Assembly (NCBI RefSeq): GCF_003343245.1
Contig: NZ_CP024901.1
Span: 3,472,001-3,536,000, forward strand
DNA: 64,000 bases
Reading direction: 5' to 3'
Origin: Photorhabdus laumondii subsp. laumondii
Lineage (GTDB): Bacteria; Pseudomonadota; Gammaproteobacteria; Enterobacterales; Enterobacteriaceae
Of this stretch, positions 1 through 9,926 are shown one piece after another. How positions within the stretch are numbered: position 1 is the stretch's first letter; each line of letters begins with the position of its first letter. The notes under the pieces were generated by a model, which ran no database searches, was not told the origin of the DNA, and was given only the letters and a program-made list of their open reading frames with translations. The position numbers were made by a program, and so were the translations under genes.

Positions 1-117
1 TAGATGTGCGCCAGCATCTAATAACAGACGCGCTTTACGCTCGGCTACCTGACCTCCTCCAACTAGCAGACAGGTTTTATCCCGGATCTGACAAAACATC
101 GGCAAATAATCCAACAT
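1..117 (-). CDS. cysG: Precorrin-2 dehydrogenase (CysG N-terminal domain type), partial
   Basis: Only the first 39 codons lie in the window; the gene continues past the left edge. The translation begins MLDYLPMF and contains the glycine-rich NAD-binding motif [16 protein letters not shown] (residues 18-33) typical of siroheme synthase/Met8p-type precorrin-2 dehydrogenases, which oxidise precorrin-2 to sirohydrochlorin (factor II), the substrate of CbiK. A strong AGGAGGAG ribosome-binding site precedes the ATG. It directly follows pduX on the same strand and probably shares its transcript. Because a separate SUMT gene lies three genes upstream, this may be a dehydrogenase-only protein and not a full CysG; the missing 3' part decides that. 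Confidence 0.85.
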   Translation of the reverse strand, partial: MLDYLPMFCQIRDKTCLLVGGGQVAERKARLLLDAGAHL

Positions 118-133
118 AAATCTCCTCCTATCG

Positions 134-994
134 TTAACGCACACCACCCGGAATCATGGTCAGCAAGTGCTGACGGGGATAAAAACGAATTATGCCCCTC
201 TGTTTCAGCCACCAGCATAGATATTCAACATCATGATGGTGACGATCGCACAATAATCCGACGACACTGCCACTATGAGCAACATTCAACCCGTAGATCC
301 CACTCCGTTCTACCAATTCCAACAAACTGTCAAACGCCGGTTTGACCAACAACTTTTGACTGGCCTGCGCACTGAGCGTCGTGGCTTCGCCCAACCGCCA
401 GTAATTCCGAGTAGTCACAGCCTGACAAAATAGTTTCCAAGCACGCTCTAGCACGGAGGCATTTTCCAGTAATGCCGGATGGCGATCTAAACGGTGATAA
501 TCAGCTGTGATCACGATTTCCGGGCTTTCCAATAACAAAATGTCTATAGATGGCTGCCAGTCACAAGCAATTTGCGTGGTACCTGTTTGATGATCGAACA
601 AGGTAAGCCGACTGAACAACGTGCTATCCGTAGGCTCAAGCTGTACGCAAAAGCTAGCCAGTGTCGTTTCATCAAGTGTTTTCCCCAAATAACGCGCCGT
701 CGCCAGCGCTGTAGCGGCAATATCAGCGGTACTACTTGCCAGCCCTTTTGCCATCGGGATCGTAGAAGTCAAGGCGATCCGTAAACCTCGCGCCATCTCC
801 ACCGACAAACCAAAATACGCCAGAACAGTTTTCATCACTTGGCGCATACGGGGACGTTCATCTTTTCCCGGCACGCCATCTGTAACAGACACTTCACTGA
901 ACCAATTCACCGGACAAGAGATCAATTTCTCACCACCAAGAATCCACCCTTGGATAAGTTCACCACACGATGCAGGACAACGCGCTTCAGCCAT
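134..994 (-). CDS. pduX: L-threonine kinase PduX
   Basis: GHMP-family kinase that phosphorylates L-threonine to O-phosphothreonine, the substrate of CobD on the way to the aminopropanol linker of cobalamin. The protein is 286 aa from the ATG at 994 and starts [17 protein letters not shown], matching the conserved N-terminus of PduX. The GHMP ATP-binding loop is [16 protein letters not shown], and [16 protein letters not shown] sequence (here [11 protein letters not shown]) appears near the C-terminus. An open frame extends upstream to 1096 but lies inside cobD and lacks similarity, so I chose 994. The start overlaps the cobD stop by 8 bp, which implies translational coupling of the two enzymes of the same branch. 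Confidence 0.9.
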   Translation of the reverse strand: MAEARCPASCGELIQGWILGGEKLISCPVNWFSEVSVTDGVPGKDERPRMRQVMKTVLAYFGLSVEMARGLRIALTSTIPMAKGLASSTADIAATALATARYLGKTLDETTLASFCVQLEPTDSTLFSRLTLFDHQTGTTQIACDWQPSIDILLLESPEIVITADYHRLDRHPALLENASVLERAWKLFCQAVTTRNYWRLGEATTLSAQASQKLLVKPAFDSLLELVERSGIYGLNVAHSGSVVGLLCDRHHHDVEYLCWWLKQRGIIRFYPRQHLLTMIPGGVR

Positions 995-2063
995 AACCGA
1001 ATACCTGACGTAACGCCGATACCAGACGGCGATTATCATGCTCGCCTTTAATGGCGACCCGATAATGAGCCGCATCCAAGCCCGGATAATTAGCACAATG
1101 GCGAATCAATATTCTCTGTTTCAGCAATGCGTGTTGAAGATCGATTTCTGGGCGCAGGCAACGCAGGAAGATATAATTTGCCGAGGGAGGCCAAACACGT
1201 AATGCCGGTAATGCAGCTAATGCCTGATAAAGCCAACGTTGTTGCTCAGCTAACCAGCGGTGTGTTGCTTGAATGTAAGCGTTATCATTAAGCACCATTT
1301 CACCCGCCAACGCCGCGAAAGCATTAATGGTCCACGGCTCCCGCCAGCGCTTCATCGCCCGAATCCCCATTACATCACTACTGACCAGATAACCAAGGCG
1401 CAACCCCGGAATAGCAAAAAATTTCGTCAGTGAACGTAGAATATAAAGACGAGGAAAATGCGCTATCTGAGGAATAAATCCAGCAATATCCGGGAGAAAA
1501 TCGATAAACGCCTCATCAACAATCAACGCAATATTATGCTGACGGCAACGTTCAAATATTGCCTGCAATAGCACAGCATCTGGCATCAACCCCGTCGGAT
1601 TGTTCGGTGTCGCAAGAAACAAACAGTCAGGCCGATGGCGTTCTAATGCCATCAACAAGCGTTCATCAGGTTGATAGCTATCCGCTTCACTCATCACATA
1701 CTCATCAATCTGGCAATCCACGCGCTGCAAGGCGCGCCGATATTCAGCAAATCCCGGTATCAACAACATGGCTCGGCGCGGCTTAAGATAATTCACCACC
1801 GCATAAATCAATTCAGTCGCACCATTACCCGCCATCAGGTTTTCGACAGGGCAATGATGAGCCTGCGCTAACGCTGCATGTAACCGGCGATATTCTGTAT
1901 CAGGATAGTACTCGGCACATTGCAATTGGTCGATAATGGCCGTTTTCAAGGATTCCGGCATTCCTAACGGATTGATATTTGCGCTGAAATCAATCATCTC
2001 TTCGACTGTAACACCGATTTTCAGCGCCATTTCCAGCACATTACCGCCATGTTCGCTCATCAA
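987..2063 (-). CDS. cobD: Threonine-phosphate decarboxylase CobD
   Basis: PLP-dependent enzyme of the aminotransferase class I/II fold that decarboxylates L-threonine-O-phosphate to (R)-1-amino-2-propanol phosphate, which CbiB attaches to the corrin. The 358-aa product has HGGNV at the N-terminus, FSANINPLG (residues 26-34), the TPNNPTG turn (152-158), DEAFIDF, and the PLP lysine in RSLTKFF (Lys214). IRHCANYPGLD near the end is also characteristic. Length and motif order match Salmonella CobD. It lies 28 bp downstream of the SUMT gene and overlaps pduX, forming a small cobalamin operon separate from the main cbi operon. Confidence 0.93.
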   Translation of the reverse strand: MMSEHGGNVLEMALKIGVTVEEMIDFSANINPLGMPESLKTAIIDQLQCAEYYPDTEYRRLHAALAQAHHCPVENLMAGNGATELIYAVVNYLKPRRAMLLIPGFAEYRRALQRVDCQIDEYVMSEADSYQPDERLLMALERHRPDCLFLATPNNPTGLMPDAVLLQAIFERCRQHNIALIVDEAFIDFLPDIAGFIPQIAHFPRLYILRSLTKFFAIPGLRLGYLVSSDVMGIRAMKRWREPWTINAFAALAGEMVLNDNAYIQATHRWLAEQQRWLYQALAALPALRVWPPSANYIFLRCLRPEIDLQHALLKQRILIRHCANYPGLDAAHYRVAIKGEHDNRRLVSALRQVFGYG

Positions 2064-2091
2064 ATATTATCCCCAAATGTTAAACAGAGAA

Positions 2092-2877
2092 TCAGAGTGC
2101 CATCAGTGATGGAACAGAAGACAACAATAGATGATCCCGACTAAAAGCCAGTGTTTCCCGCAAACGCACCACATCACCAATCACAATCAATGCTGGTGCA
2201 CTCAATCCCTGAGCGGCTACCTGCTGAGCCAACGTTAGCAGGGTTGCGCTGGCAACCTGCTGTTGCTGATGGCTAGCATACATCACAACCGCCGCCGGCG
2301 TTGTCGGCGCTTTACCGCCTGCGATCAGTTGCTCACAGATGCTCGCCAGTTGAGTCATTCCCATTAAGATCACCAACGTACCTTCCAACTTTGCCAGTGT
2401 CGCCCAATCCTGTGATTCATTTTCCTGACGCAGATGGCCGGTAACAACATGAAAACCTGAGGCATAATCACGATGGGTGACCGGGATCCCGGCACAAGCC
2501 AGACCACCAATGGATGAACTGATGCCCGGTACCACTTCAAAAGGGATCTTCGCCAGTGCTAAAGCTTCCGCTTCTTCACCACCACGCCCAAACACATAAG
2601 GATCGCCTCCTTTTAGCCGGACGACATTTAACCCTTGTTGCGCACACTCTACCAAGATCTGATTAATTTGCTGTTGCGGCACTGGGTGATAGTTCGGCGT
2701 TTTGCCGACATTAATCATTTTGCAATCATCAGGTGCTTCGGATAACAGGTCCGGGCTGACTAATCGATCATACACCAGCGCCTCAGCCTGACGGATACAG
2801 TGTAATCCTCTGACAGTAATTAGCGCCGCATCGCCGGGACCGGCACCGACCAACCAAACTTTTCCGCTATTCATCAT
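2092..2877 (-). CDS. cobA: Uroporphyrinogen-III C-methyltransferase (SUMT)
   Basis: SAM-dependent methyltransferase converting uroporphyrinogen III to precorrin-2, the entry step to siroheme and cobalamin. The 261-aa product carries the family signatures VGAGPGDAALITVRG near the N-terminus, VRLKGGDPYVFGRGGEE, and VVPGISS. It is a stand-alone SUMT without the CysG dehydrogenase domain. A GTG at 2886 and ATGs at 2877 and 2874 are possible starts; I chose 2877 because AGGGTGA sits at good distance upstream. It is the first gene of the minus-strand operon SUMT-cobD-pduX-cysG(N). The symbol cobA is used here for SUMT as in Pseudomonas, not for the adenosyltransferase. Confidence 0.88.
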   Translation of the reverse strand: MMNSGKVWLVGAGPGDAALITVRGLHCIRQAEALVYDRLVSPDLLSEAPDDCKMINVGKTPNYHPVPQQQINQILVECAQQGLNVVRLKGGDPYVFGRGGEEAEALALAKIPFEVVPGISSSIGGLACAGIPVTHRDYASGFHVVTGHLRQENESQDWATLAKLEGTLVILMGMTQLASICEQLIAGGKAPTTPAAVVMYASHQQQQVASATLLTLAQQVAAQGLSAPALIVIGDVVRLRETLAFSRDHLLLSSVPSLMAL

Positions 2878-3189
2878 ATTTTTCACCCTGTAACGAAAGT
2901 CTGTTGGAAGATATATAACCGATAGCCAGCAACACGATCTGGTGTAAGATCAATAATTCTTCATTTTTATTAATGTATTGACGATAACCCTCGGTTCTGA
3001 CGCATTGTTACTTTATCTGCTTGTTTCTCTTAGCAACTTCGCCCTGCATCTTGTATCTACGCCATTTTTATTATGACCCCTAATATTTTTGTGACCACAG
3101 TTGATTTTCCAACCAAATTGCCGATATTTAATACTGATTGATAAAAAAAAATGCCAACATACGCCTTATTGCAGACAAGAGGCGTAGCG
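2878..3189. promoter_or_regulatory. Divergent intergenic region between SUMT and eutA
   Basis: This 312-bp AT-rich gap separates two divergent transcripts, so it must hold both promoters. I see no cobalamin-riboswitch elements here and no convincing operator. An in-frame extension of eutA to an ATG at 3151 exists but lacks family similarity and is treated as untranslated. Confidence 0.4.
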
Positions 3190-4617
3190 ATGGAAGCCAA
3201 GGAGTTATTCAGTGTCGGTATTGACATCGGCACCACCACCACACAAGTGATCTTTTCGCGTCTGTCACTGGTGAACCGTGCAGCGGTATCACAAGTGCCA
3301 CGCTACGAGTTTGTTCGCCGCGAGATCATCTGGCAAAGCCCAGTGTTATTTACCCCCGTAGACTTCGCCGGACAATTGCGTGAAGACGAACTGTTCAGTC
3401 TGATCCAGGCACAATATCAGGCCGCAAACATCGCGCCGGAAAGTGTCGATTCCGGCGCGGTTATCATTACCGGCGAAACCGCGAAAACATGCAATGCACG
3501 CCCTGCGATTATGACGCTGGCACAAAAATTAGGGGATTTTGTTGTCGCAACAGCAGGGCCACATCTGGAATCAATGATTGCCGGTTTGGGCTCCGGCGCT
3601 CAAGCTCTTTCACAGCAGAAAATGGCCAGAGTGCTCAACATTGACATCGGCGGCGGCACAGCCAACTACGCGCTATTCGATGCCGGGCGACTTATCGCCT
3701 CCGCTTGCTTAAATGTCGGCGGCCGTTTATTGGAAACCGATCCTCAAGGGAACGTTTTACGCGCACATCCGCCCGGAGTACGCATCGTTGATTCACTGTT
3801 TGGCGAAAATACCGATATTCAACATCTGACAGCCACGCAATTACAGCAAATTGCTATGCGGATGTCGCAATTGCTGTGGGAAGTCGTTACCGGACAACTT
3901 ACGCCACTGGCTCAACAATTATTGATGACCGAGCCGCTGCCAAACTGTGATGAACTAAATTGTGATGAACTCTACGCAGTCACCCTCTCCGGCGGGGTAG
4001 GAGAATGTTATCGTGAAGCATCGGAGCATGACCTATTCCGTTTTCACGATTTAGGGCCATTGCTGGCACAAGCTATCCATCGTGATAATGATTTCGCCAA
4101 ACTGCCGCTGCAAATGCCAAAACAAACCGTGCGCGCTACCGTCATTGGCGCCGGCGCTCATACATTATCGTTATCCGGCAGCACTATCTGGCTTGATGCA
4201 CTATCGCTACCCCTGCGCAATATTCCCGTCGTCCATCCCGACACAGAAGCCACTGAATCACTGGCAGAAGCCTGGCAACAAGCACTGACACAAATGGACC
4301 TGCATGCTGAGCAGGATCTATATGCATTGGCCCTGCCCGATGCCCTGCCAGTGAATTATGCCGCCGTGCAGACATGCATTACCGCTTTACAGAACTTTGC
4401 CGCACGCTATCCCTCTTCTCACCCGCTGCTCATCGTTGCAGGCCAAGACTTTGGTAAGGCATTGGGTATGCTGTTACATCCTCTGATGGGAGAACGGCCG
4501 CTGGCGGTTATTGATGAAGTGATCACCCGCACCGGGGATTATATCGACATTGGCACGCCACTATTTAATGGCACTGTGGTTCCCGTCACTATCAAATCAC
4601 TGGCTTTTCCTTCCTGA
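3190..4617 (+). CDS. eutA: Ethanolamine ammonia-lyase reactivating factor EutA
   Basis: Chaperone-like ATPase of the ASKHA fold that removes damaged cobalamin from EutBC and restores activity. The 475-aa product has the phosphate-binding loop VGIDIGTTTTQVIFSRL at residues 9-25, a second NIDIGGGTANYALFDAG motif, TLSGGVGECYR, and the conserved end DYIDIGTPLFNGTVVPVTIKSLAFPS split over the last 26 residues. I chose the ATG at 3190, preceded by AAGAGG, because the protein then begins MEAKELFSVGID as in the family; the ATG at 3151 adds 13 unrelated residues. It is the first gene of eutABC, 12 bp before eutB. Confidence 0.94.
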   Translation: MEAKELFSVGIDIGTTTTQVIFSRLSLVNRAAVSQVPRYEFVRREIIWQSPVLFTPVDFAGQLREDELFSLIQAQYQAANIAPESVDSGAVIITGETAKTCNARPAIMTLAQKLGDFVVATAGPHLESMIAGLGSGAQALSQQKMARVLNIDIGGGTANYALFDAGRLIASACLNVGGRLLETDPQGNVLRAHPPGVRIVDSLFGENTDIQHLTATQLQQIAMRMSQLLWEVVTGQLTPLAQQLLMTEPLPNCDELNCDELYAVTLSGGVGECYREASEHDLFRFHDLGPLLAQAIHRDNDFAKLPLQMPKQTVRATVIGAGAHTLSLSGSTIWLDALSLPLRNIPVVHPDTEATESLAEAWQQALTQMDLHAEQDLYALALPDALPVNYAAVQTCITALQNFAARYPSSHPLLIVAGQDFGKALGMLLHPLMGERPLAVIDEVITRTGDYIDIGTPLFNGTVVPVTIKSLAFPS

Positions 4618-4629
4618 GAGAGCGTAAAC

Positions 4630-5991
4630 ATGAAATTGAAAACGCAGCTTTTTGGTAAGACCTATCAGTTTAAAGATGTCAAACAGGTGCTGGCAATGGC
4701 GAACGAATTGCGTTCCGGGGATGTGCTAGCCGGGGTAGCGGCCGAAAGTTCCCAACAACGCGTAGCGGCTAAACATGTCCTCTCGGAAATGACGATTGCG
4801 GATATTCGCATGAATCCGATCATTCCTTATGAAGAGGATTGCGTGACTCGCATTATTCAGGATGACATTAACGAAATTGCCTACGCCGGTATAAAAAACT
4901 GGAGCATTGGTGAACTACGCGAATACATACTCAGCGATGATACCCGCGTGGATGATATCGCCTTTCTGCGTAAAGGAATCAGTTCCGAAGTCGTTGCCGC
5001 CGTGGCAAAAATCAGCTCCAATGCGGATCTGATCTATGGCGCGAAAAAAATGCCGGTGATCAAAAAAGCCAACACCACCATTGGGACGCCGGGAACATTC
5101 AGCGCCCGGCTGCAACCTAACGATACCCGCGACGATGTACAAAGCATTTTGGCCCAAATTTACGAAGGACTATCGTTTGGCGTGGGTGATGCAGTTATCG
5201 GCGTCAACCCGGTAACCGACGATGTAGAAAACCTCACCCGTGTACTAGATACCCTCTATGAGGTAATCGACAAATTTTCCATCCCAACACAGGGCTGTGT
5301 CTTAGCTCATGTCACGACCCAGATAGAAGCCATTAAGCGTGGTGCACCGGGCGGTTTGATTTTCCAAAGTATTTGCGGTAGTGAAAAAGGGCTAAAAGAG
5401 TTTGGCGTAGAATTGGCTATGTTAGATGAAGCACGTGCCGTTGGCGCGGAATATTGCCGTCTTGCTGGCGATAACTGCCTCTATCTTGAAACCGGACAAG
5501 GCTCTGCTCTCTCCGCCGGTGCTCACTTTGGCGCTGATCAAGTGACAATGGAGGCACGAAACTACGGTTTAGCACGCCACTATGACCCATTTCTGGTCAA
5601 TACCGTTGTCGGTTTCATCGGGCCGGAATACCTCTACAATGATCGCCAGATTATCCGTGCCGGATTAGAAGATCACTTTATGGGAAAACTCAGCGGTGTC
5701 TCAATGGGATGTGACTGCTGCTATACCAACCACGCAGATTCCGATCAAAACCAGAATGAAAACCTGATGATCCTGCTGGCAACCGCAGGATGTAATTTCA
5801 TCATGGGCATGCCGCTCGGTGATGACATTATGCTCAACTACCAGACATCGGCTTTCCATGATACCGCCACTATCCGCCATCTGCTCAATCTGCGCCCATC
5901 ACCCGAGTTTGAACGCTGGCTGGAACAGATGGGGCTGATGGCAAATGGCCGCTTAACATCACGGGCGGGCGATGCATCGTTCTTTTTCTGA
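4630..5991 (+). CDS. eutB: Ethanolamine ammonia-lyase large subunit EutB
   Basis: Catalytic TIM-barrel subunit of the adenosylcobalamin-dependent lyase that splits ethanolamine into acetaldehyde and ammonia. The 453-aa product is the usual length of enterobacterial EutB and is collinear from MKLKTQLFGKTYQFKD to the C-terminal SRAGDASFFF. Recognisable blocks include VIGVNPVTDDVEN, GAPGGLIFQSICGSEKG, YLETGQGSALSAGAHFGADQ and MGCDCCYTNHADSDQNQNEN. It lies between eutA and eutC with short spacers. No microcompartment shell genes, EutR regulator or aldehyde-processing enzymes appear nearby, so acetaldehyde must be handled elsewhere in the genome. Confidence 0.97.
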   Translation: MKLKTQLFGKTYQFKDVKQVLAMANELRSGDVLAGVAAESSQQRVAAKHVLSEMTIADIRMNPIIPYEEDCVTRIIQDDINEIAYAGIKNWSIGELREYILSDDTRVDDIAFLRKGISSEVVAAVAKISSNADLIYGAKKMPVIKKANTTIGTPGTFSARLQPNDTRDDVQSILAQIYEGLSFGVGDAVIGVNPVTDDVENLTRVLDTLYEVIDKFSIPTQGCVLAHVTTQIEAIKRGAPGGLIFQSICGSEKGLKEFGVELAMLDEARAVGAEYCRLAGDNCLYLETGQGSALSAGAHFGADQVTMEARNYGLARHYDPFLVNTVVGFIGPEYLYNDRQIIRAGLEDHFMGKLSGVSMGCDCCYTNHADSDQNQNENLMILLATAGCNFIMGMPLGDDIMLNYQTSAFHDTATIRHLLNLRPSPEFERWLEQMGLMANGRLTSRAGDASFFF

Positions 5992-6007
5992 TTCTTTGCT
6001 GAGATAA

Positions 6008-6868
<861 letters not shown>

Positions 6869-6922
6869 TGGAAGGGTATATACCCCTTTTACCTCGTTAA
6901 GAAAATCATCAATATAAAGATA

Positions 6923-6951
6923 AAAAATAGGATGGCAGGCCAGAACCTGCC
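6923..6951 (-). terminator. Rho-independent terminator of the 6962-7609 gene
   Basis: On the minus strand GGCAGG and CCTGCC (arms 6934-6939 and 6946-6951) form a stem with a 6-nt loop, followed after a few bases by a T run. A near-identical hairpin follows the related gene at 11630-11944. Confidence 0.6.
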
Positions 6952-6961
6952 CCCTGATTTA

Positions 6962-7609
6962 TTAATCATAGCCCGACAATAAATGCGATATAACTTCAAG
7001 TTCTACATTTTGAACATAGTTACTCATGTTGGTGAATACAATTTTATAGTAATTAACAATATTAGGAGGTGATGCAAGTATTTCAGTCTTACCGGGGGAA
7101 ATATCAACATAGCTATACATATTATAATTCCCTAGTGGACCAGCCCAAAAATTTACAGCCCTAATATATGCCACGCTATTGTTTTTTATAATTGCGTCAG
7201 AGAAATCAGTGGGGAATATTGCATTACCCTTACTATAAAATTCAAATGGCTCGTTAGAATTCATATATACCATTTTTGTTGGCATTCCATATTTTTTCCA
7301 CAAAGAGTCCATTACAAATTCAATTTCTGCATTTTCGGTATTGCTAAGATTGGAGACTACAACTTTATAGCGGTAAAAAAGGTCACTTGGTCCTACGAAT
7401 ATTTTAAGTTCGCTAGGATAAACATCAACATGACTATACTGCTGATAATCTCCAATCAAACCAGCCCAGTAATTGATAGCCCTAATTGGTACCATACTCT
7501 TGTTTTTTATAATTGCCGTTGGGGCAACACTTGGTATTACAATATCGCTATTACTATAAATCTCAACGGTTCCAAGAGGAGCTATAGAGATAGTTTTTTT
7601 CAATGACAT
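6962..7609 (-). CDS. Unrecognised protein with two tandem ~100-aa repeats
   Basis: I do not recognise this 215-aa family. The sequence is an internal duplication: residues about 10-108 and 115-213 each hold the blocks AIIKN, IRAxNxWAGxxGxY, a YSxVDxxP stretch, YYK(I/V)VxxN(L/M)SN and a final acidic beta-rich segment. No signal peptide, membrane segment or catalytic motif is visible; the pattern suggests two small beta-sandwich domains. A single-domain relative lies at 11630-11944 with a similar upstream region and terminator, so the two bracket the Hcp/effector island. A role in that island (adaptor, immunity or lectin-like protein) is only a guess. Confidence 0.65.
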   Translation of the reverse strand: MSLKKTISIAPLGTVEIYSNSDIVIPSVAPTAIIKNKSMVPIRAINYWAGLIGDYQQYSHVDVYPSELKIFVGPSDLFYRYKVVVSNLSNTENAEIEFVMDSLWKKYGMPTKMVYMNSNEPFEFYSKGNAIFPTDFSDAIIKNNSVAYIRAVNFWAGPLGNYNMYSYVDISPGKTEILASPPNIVNYYKIVFTNMSNYVQNVELEVISHLLSGYD

Positions 7610-7735
7610 TATTTTTTTCCTTATTATTTCTGTTGTTTAGTAATATATATAATAGGTAGTTTTACCTGTAAAATTTAACTTAACACTTCCCACGAACAGT
7701 TAAATATTGAAATTTGTCAGTGAAGTAAAAGGAAT
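7610..7735 (-). repeat. Duplicated upstream region, copy 1
   Basis: The roughly 125 bp upstream of the 6962-7609 gene are closely similar to 11945-12068 upstream of the 11630-11944 gene (shared stretches include AATTTAACTTAACACTT and GAACAGTTAAATATTGAAAT). The duplication covers promoter, leader and gene, in direct orientation. Between this repeat and the ERIC at 7924 I see no gene. Confidence 0.7.
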
Positions 7736-7923
7736 ACGATAAACAAATTTATCGTATATAATTTTTCATTCAATCATGTAATAGCCAAAATCAGATACTG
7801 TTTTTTCCTCATTATCTATTCTGATAACATTTTTTTCTCTCATTTCTATTACAATGGCAGTACCATACTACTGAGTACAACAAATTTTCTAAAAACAGAT
7901 CTAAAGAAAGCATTTATTAGGTA

Positions 7924-8050
7924 TATACCCTATGGATTTCAAGATGCATCGCGACGGCAAGGGAACGAATCCCCGGGAGCATAGAGAACTATGTGACCGG
8001 GGTGAGTGAGTGCAGCCAACAAAGAGGCAACTTGAAAGATGACGGGTATA
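7924..8050 (+). repeat. ERIC element, complete
   Basis: 127-bp element running from TATACCCTATGGATTTC to GATGACGGGTATA, with the imperfect palindrome around CCCCGGGAGCATAG and GACCGGGGTGAG. It matches the enterobacterial repetitive intergenic consensus at both ends and in the centre. It lies upstream of the first of the four small membrane-protein genes. Confidence 0.9.
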
Positions 8051-8112
8051 ATAAGATAATAATTATGTTATACTAATTCATTATATCAACAAAATATTAT
8101 GAGATTGAATAG

Positions 8113-8532
8113 ATGGATTTGGAAAAATTAAGAAAATTAACCCTCAGTAGTGGATTCACATTTAAAGAACTTCTTATGCTGCAAAGAACCTTTAAAAATC
8201 TTGACGATGATGAAAGAAGATATGTAATAAAGTATTATACAAAAAGCGATAACATTTACAACGTTATAATAGTGCTTGCTGAAGATGCCGGCGATCCCGT
8301 GTTGTTTTTCTCTCTCATGTATGTAGGTTGCATAATAATGGAGATTTTCCTCTATGACGAAAATTCAATATCCTATTTATCATTAATATCGATCATTTAT
8401 ATCATTTTAACAATAATATGCATATGCTATAAATCTTTTTATCACCGCTATCGTTATAATTTTTTCACATGCATAAAATTAGTTATTTTCTATATTCGTC
8501 TCAAAATAAAAGAAAACTTCAAACAGTTATAA
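8113..8532 (+). CDS. Small membrane protein, candidate effector immunity, copy 1
   Basis: First and most divergent of four tandem paralogues (139 aa). Residues 1-20 (MDLEKLRKLTLSSGFTFKEL) align with the MNLIDLRKLILNSGFTLKEL start of the others. After a charged segment with a KYxxKxD motif come two hydrophobic segments (about residues 57-78 and 86-104), then a basic tail FYIRLKIK. The genes run head-on into the candidate toxin gene at 9914-10744. Membrane location, multiplicity and convergent placement fit immunity proteins for a membrane-targeting type VI effector; this role is inferred, not shown. Confidence 0.65.
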   Translation: MDLEKLRKLTLSSGFTFKELLMLQRTFKNLDDDERRYVIKYYTKSDNIYNVIIVLAEDAGDPVLFFSLMYVGCIIMEIFLYDENSISYLSLISIIYIILTIICICYKSFYHRYRYNFFTCIKLVIFYIRLKIKENFKQL

Positions 8533-8588
8533 AGAATAAGTATTTTACGGTAAGCAATTTATAGAGTTAGAAAAATGAGTTTAAAGAA

Positions 8589-8990
8589 ATGAATTTAATT
8601 GATTTAAGAAAATTAATATTAAATAGTGGATTCACCCTAAAAGAATTGCTTAGGATAAAGAGAAACTTTATTATTCTACACAAGGATGACCCTGATATTT
8701 ATGATAAATATCAAAGCAAAACAGATTGTTTTTGTCATTATCTACTATTTATAGCTGAAGAAGTTGCTGCACCATTAATAATGTTAACCTCAGTTTGTTT
8801 ATTTATAATATCAGGTATGCTTTTCAGTGAAAAGGAATATAGTATTTCATTAATGTCATTCATTTACTTACTCTTTTTTAGCTCGTTCTCGATTTATTAT
8901 AGTCTTTCCGTTAGCTGTAATCCTGTCACAGGATTAAAATTAGCAATATTCTATATTCGTTTTAAAATAAAAAACAAATTAAATCGTTGA
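8589..8990 (+). CDS. Small membrane protein, candidate effector immunity, copy 2
   Basis: 133-aa paralogue. N-terminal MNLIDLRKLILNSGFTLKEL, cytosolic DIYDKYQSKTDCFCHYLL block, two predicted membrane helices (about residues 56-78 and 86-106), a conserved SVSCN after helix 2 and a basic C-terminus FYIRFKIKNKLNR. It starts 56 bp after copy 1 ends. Closer to copies 3 and 4 than to copy 1. The function is not known; immunity against the adjacent DUF4225-type protein is the best guess from context. Confidence 0.65.
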   Translation: MNLIDLRKLILNSGFTLKELLRIKRNFIILHKDDPDIYDKYQSKTDCFCHYLLFIAEEVAAPLIMLTSVCLFIISGMLFSEKEYSISLMSFIYLLFFSSFSIYYSLSVSCNPVTGLKLAIFYIRFKIKNKLNR

Positions 8991-9054
8991 ATTAACCAAT
9001 AAAACATGATAAAAATAACTAATTATAAAACCAAATAAAACCGAGTATGAATAA

Positions 9055-9462
9055 ATGAACCTAATTGACTTAAGAAAGCTAATATTAAATAATGGATTCA
9101 CCTTAAAAGAATTACTTAAGATAAAGAGAAGCTTTCTTGTCCTGCATAAAGATGCCCCACACATTTATAATAAATATCAAAGCAAAACAGATTGTTTTTG
9201 TCATTATCTACTATTTATAGCTGAAGAAATCGCCATACCATTACTATATTTAACCCCAGTTTATTTATTTATAATAACAGGCATGTTTTTCAGCGAAAAA
9301 ACATATAGCATTTCATTGATGTCATTTATTTACTTATTCTTTGCCATTTCTGCTTTTATTTACTATAGCTTCTCCGTTAGCTGTAATTTAATCACAGGTT
9401 CAAAATTGTTAATTTTCTATATTCGTTTTAAAATAAAAAAACAAATTAAATCCTTGAGTTAA
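9055..9462 (+). CDS. Small membrane protein, candidate effector immunity, copy 3
   Basis: 135-aa paralogue with the same plan: N-terminal LRKLILNNGFTLKEL, YNKYQSKTDCFCHYLLFIAEE, two hydrophobic helices, SVSCN, and a basic tail. The 64-bp spacer before it is almost identical to the spacer before copy 4, and start-to-start distances are 466 and 467 bp, so copies 2-4 arose by recent tandem duplication of a ~467-bp unit. Substitutions concentrate between the KTDC block and helix 2, where a binding surface could diversify. Confidence 0.65.
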   Translation: MNLIDLRKLILNNGFTLKELLKIKRSFLVLHKDAPHIYNKYQSKTDCFCHYLLFIAEEIAIPLLYLTPVYLFIITGMFFSEKTYSISLMSFIYLFFAISAFIYYSFSVSCNLITGSKLLIFYIRFKIKKQIKSLS

Positions 9463-9521
9463 CCAATAAAACATGATAAAAACAACTAATTATAAAACCA
9501 AATAAAATCGAGCATGAATAA

Positions 9522-9926
9522 ATGAACCTAATTGACTTAAGAAAATTAATATTAAATAGTGGATTCAGCTTAAAAGAATTACTTAAGATAAAGCGAAACT
9601 TTATTATCTTATATAAAGACGAACCTGATATTTATGATAAATACCAGAGCAAAACAGATTGTTTTTGTCAGTATCTATTACTTATAGCTGACGAAATAGC
9701 CATACCTTTAATATATTTAACCACAATTTATTTATTTATGATATTAGGTATGTTTTTCAGTGATATGGCATATGGAGTGCCATTAATGTTTTCAATTTAC
9801 TTATTCTTTGCGATCTCTGCTTTTATTTATTACAGCTTCTCCGTTAGCTGTAATTTAATTACAGGTTCAAAATTGTTAATTTTCTATATTCGTTTTAAAA
9901 TAAAAAATAAATTTCAATCGTCATGA
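9522..9926 (+). CDS. Small membrane protein, candidate effector immunity, copy 4
   Basis: 134-aa paralogue, closest to copy 3. Same organisation, ending FYIRFKIKNKFQSS. Its last 13 bp overlap the 3' end of the convergent gene at 9914-10744, so this copy and the candidate toxin share a tail-to-tail junction. If only one copy is the cognate immunity gene, this one is the best placed; the others would be duplicates or protect against related toxins. Confidence 0.65.
   Translation: MNLIDLRKLILNSGFSLKELLKIKRNFIILYKDEPDIYDKYQSKTDCFCQYLLLIADEIAIPLIYLTTIYLFMILGMFFSDMAYGVPLMFSIYLFFAISAFIYYSFSVSCNLITGSKLLIFYIRFKIKNKFQSS

Noticed and set aside
2878..3189. A second cobalamin riboswitch upstream of the SUMT operon or eutA
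   Set aside because: No B12 box (GCCACTGG-like) or the other conserved blocks are present on either strand.
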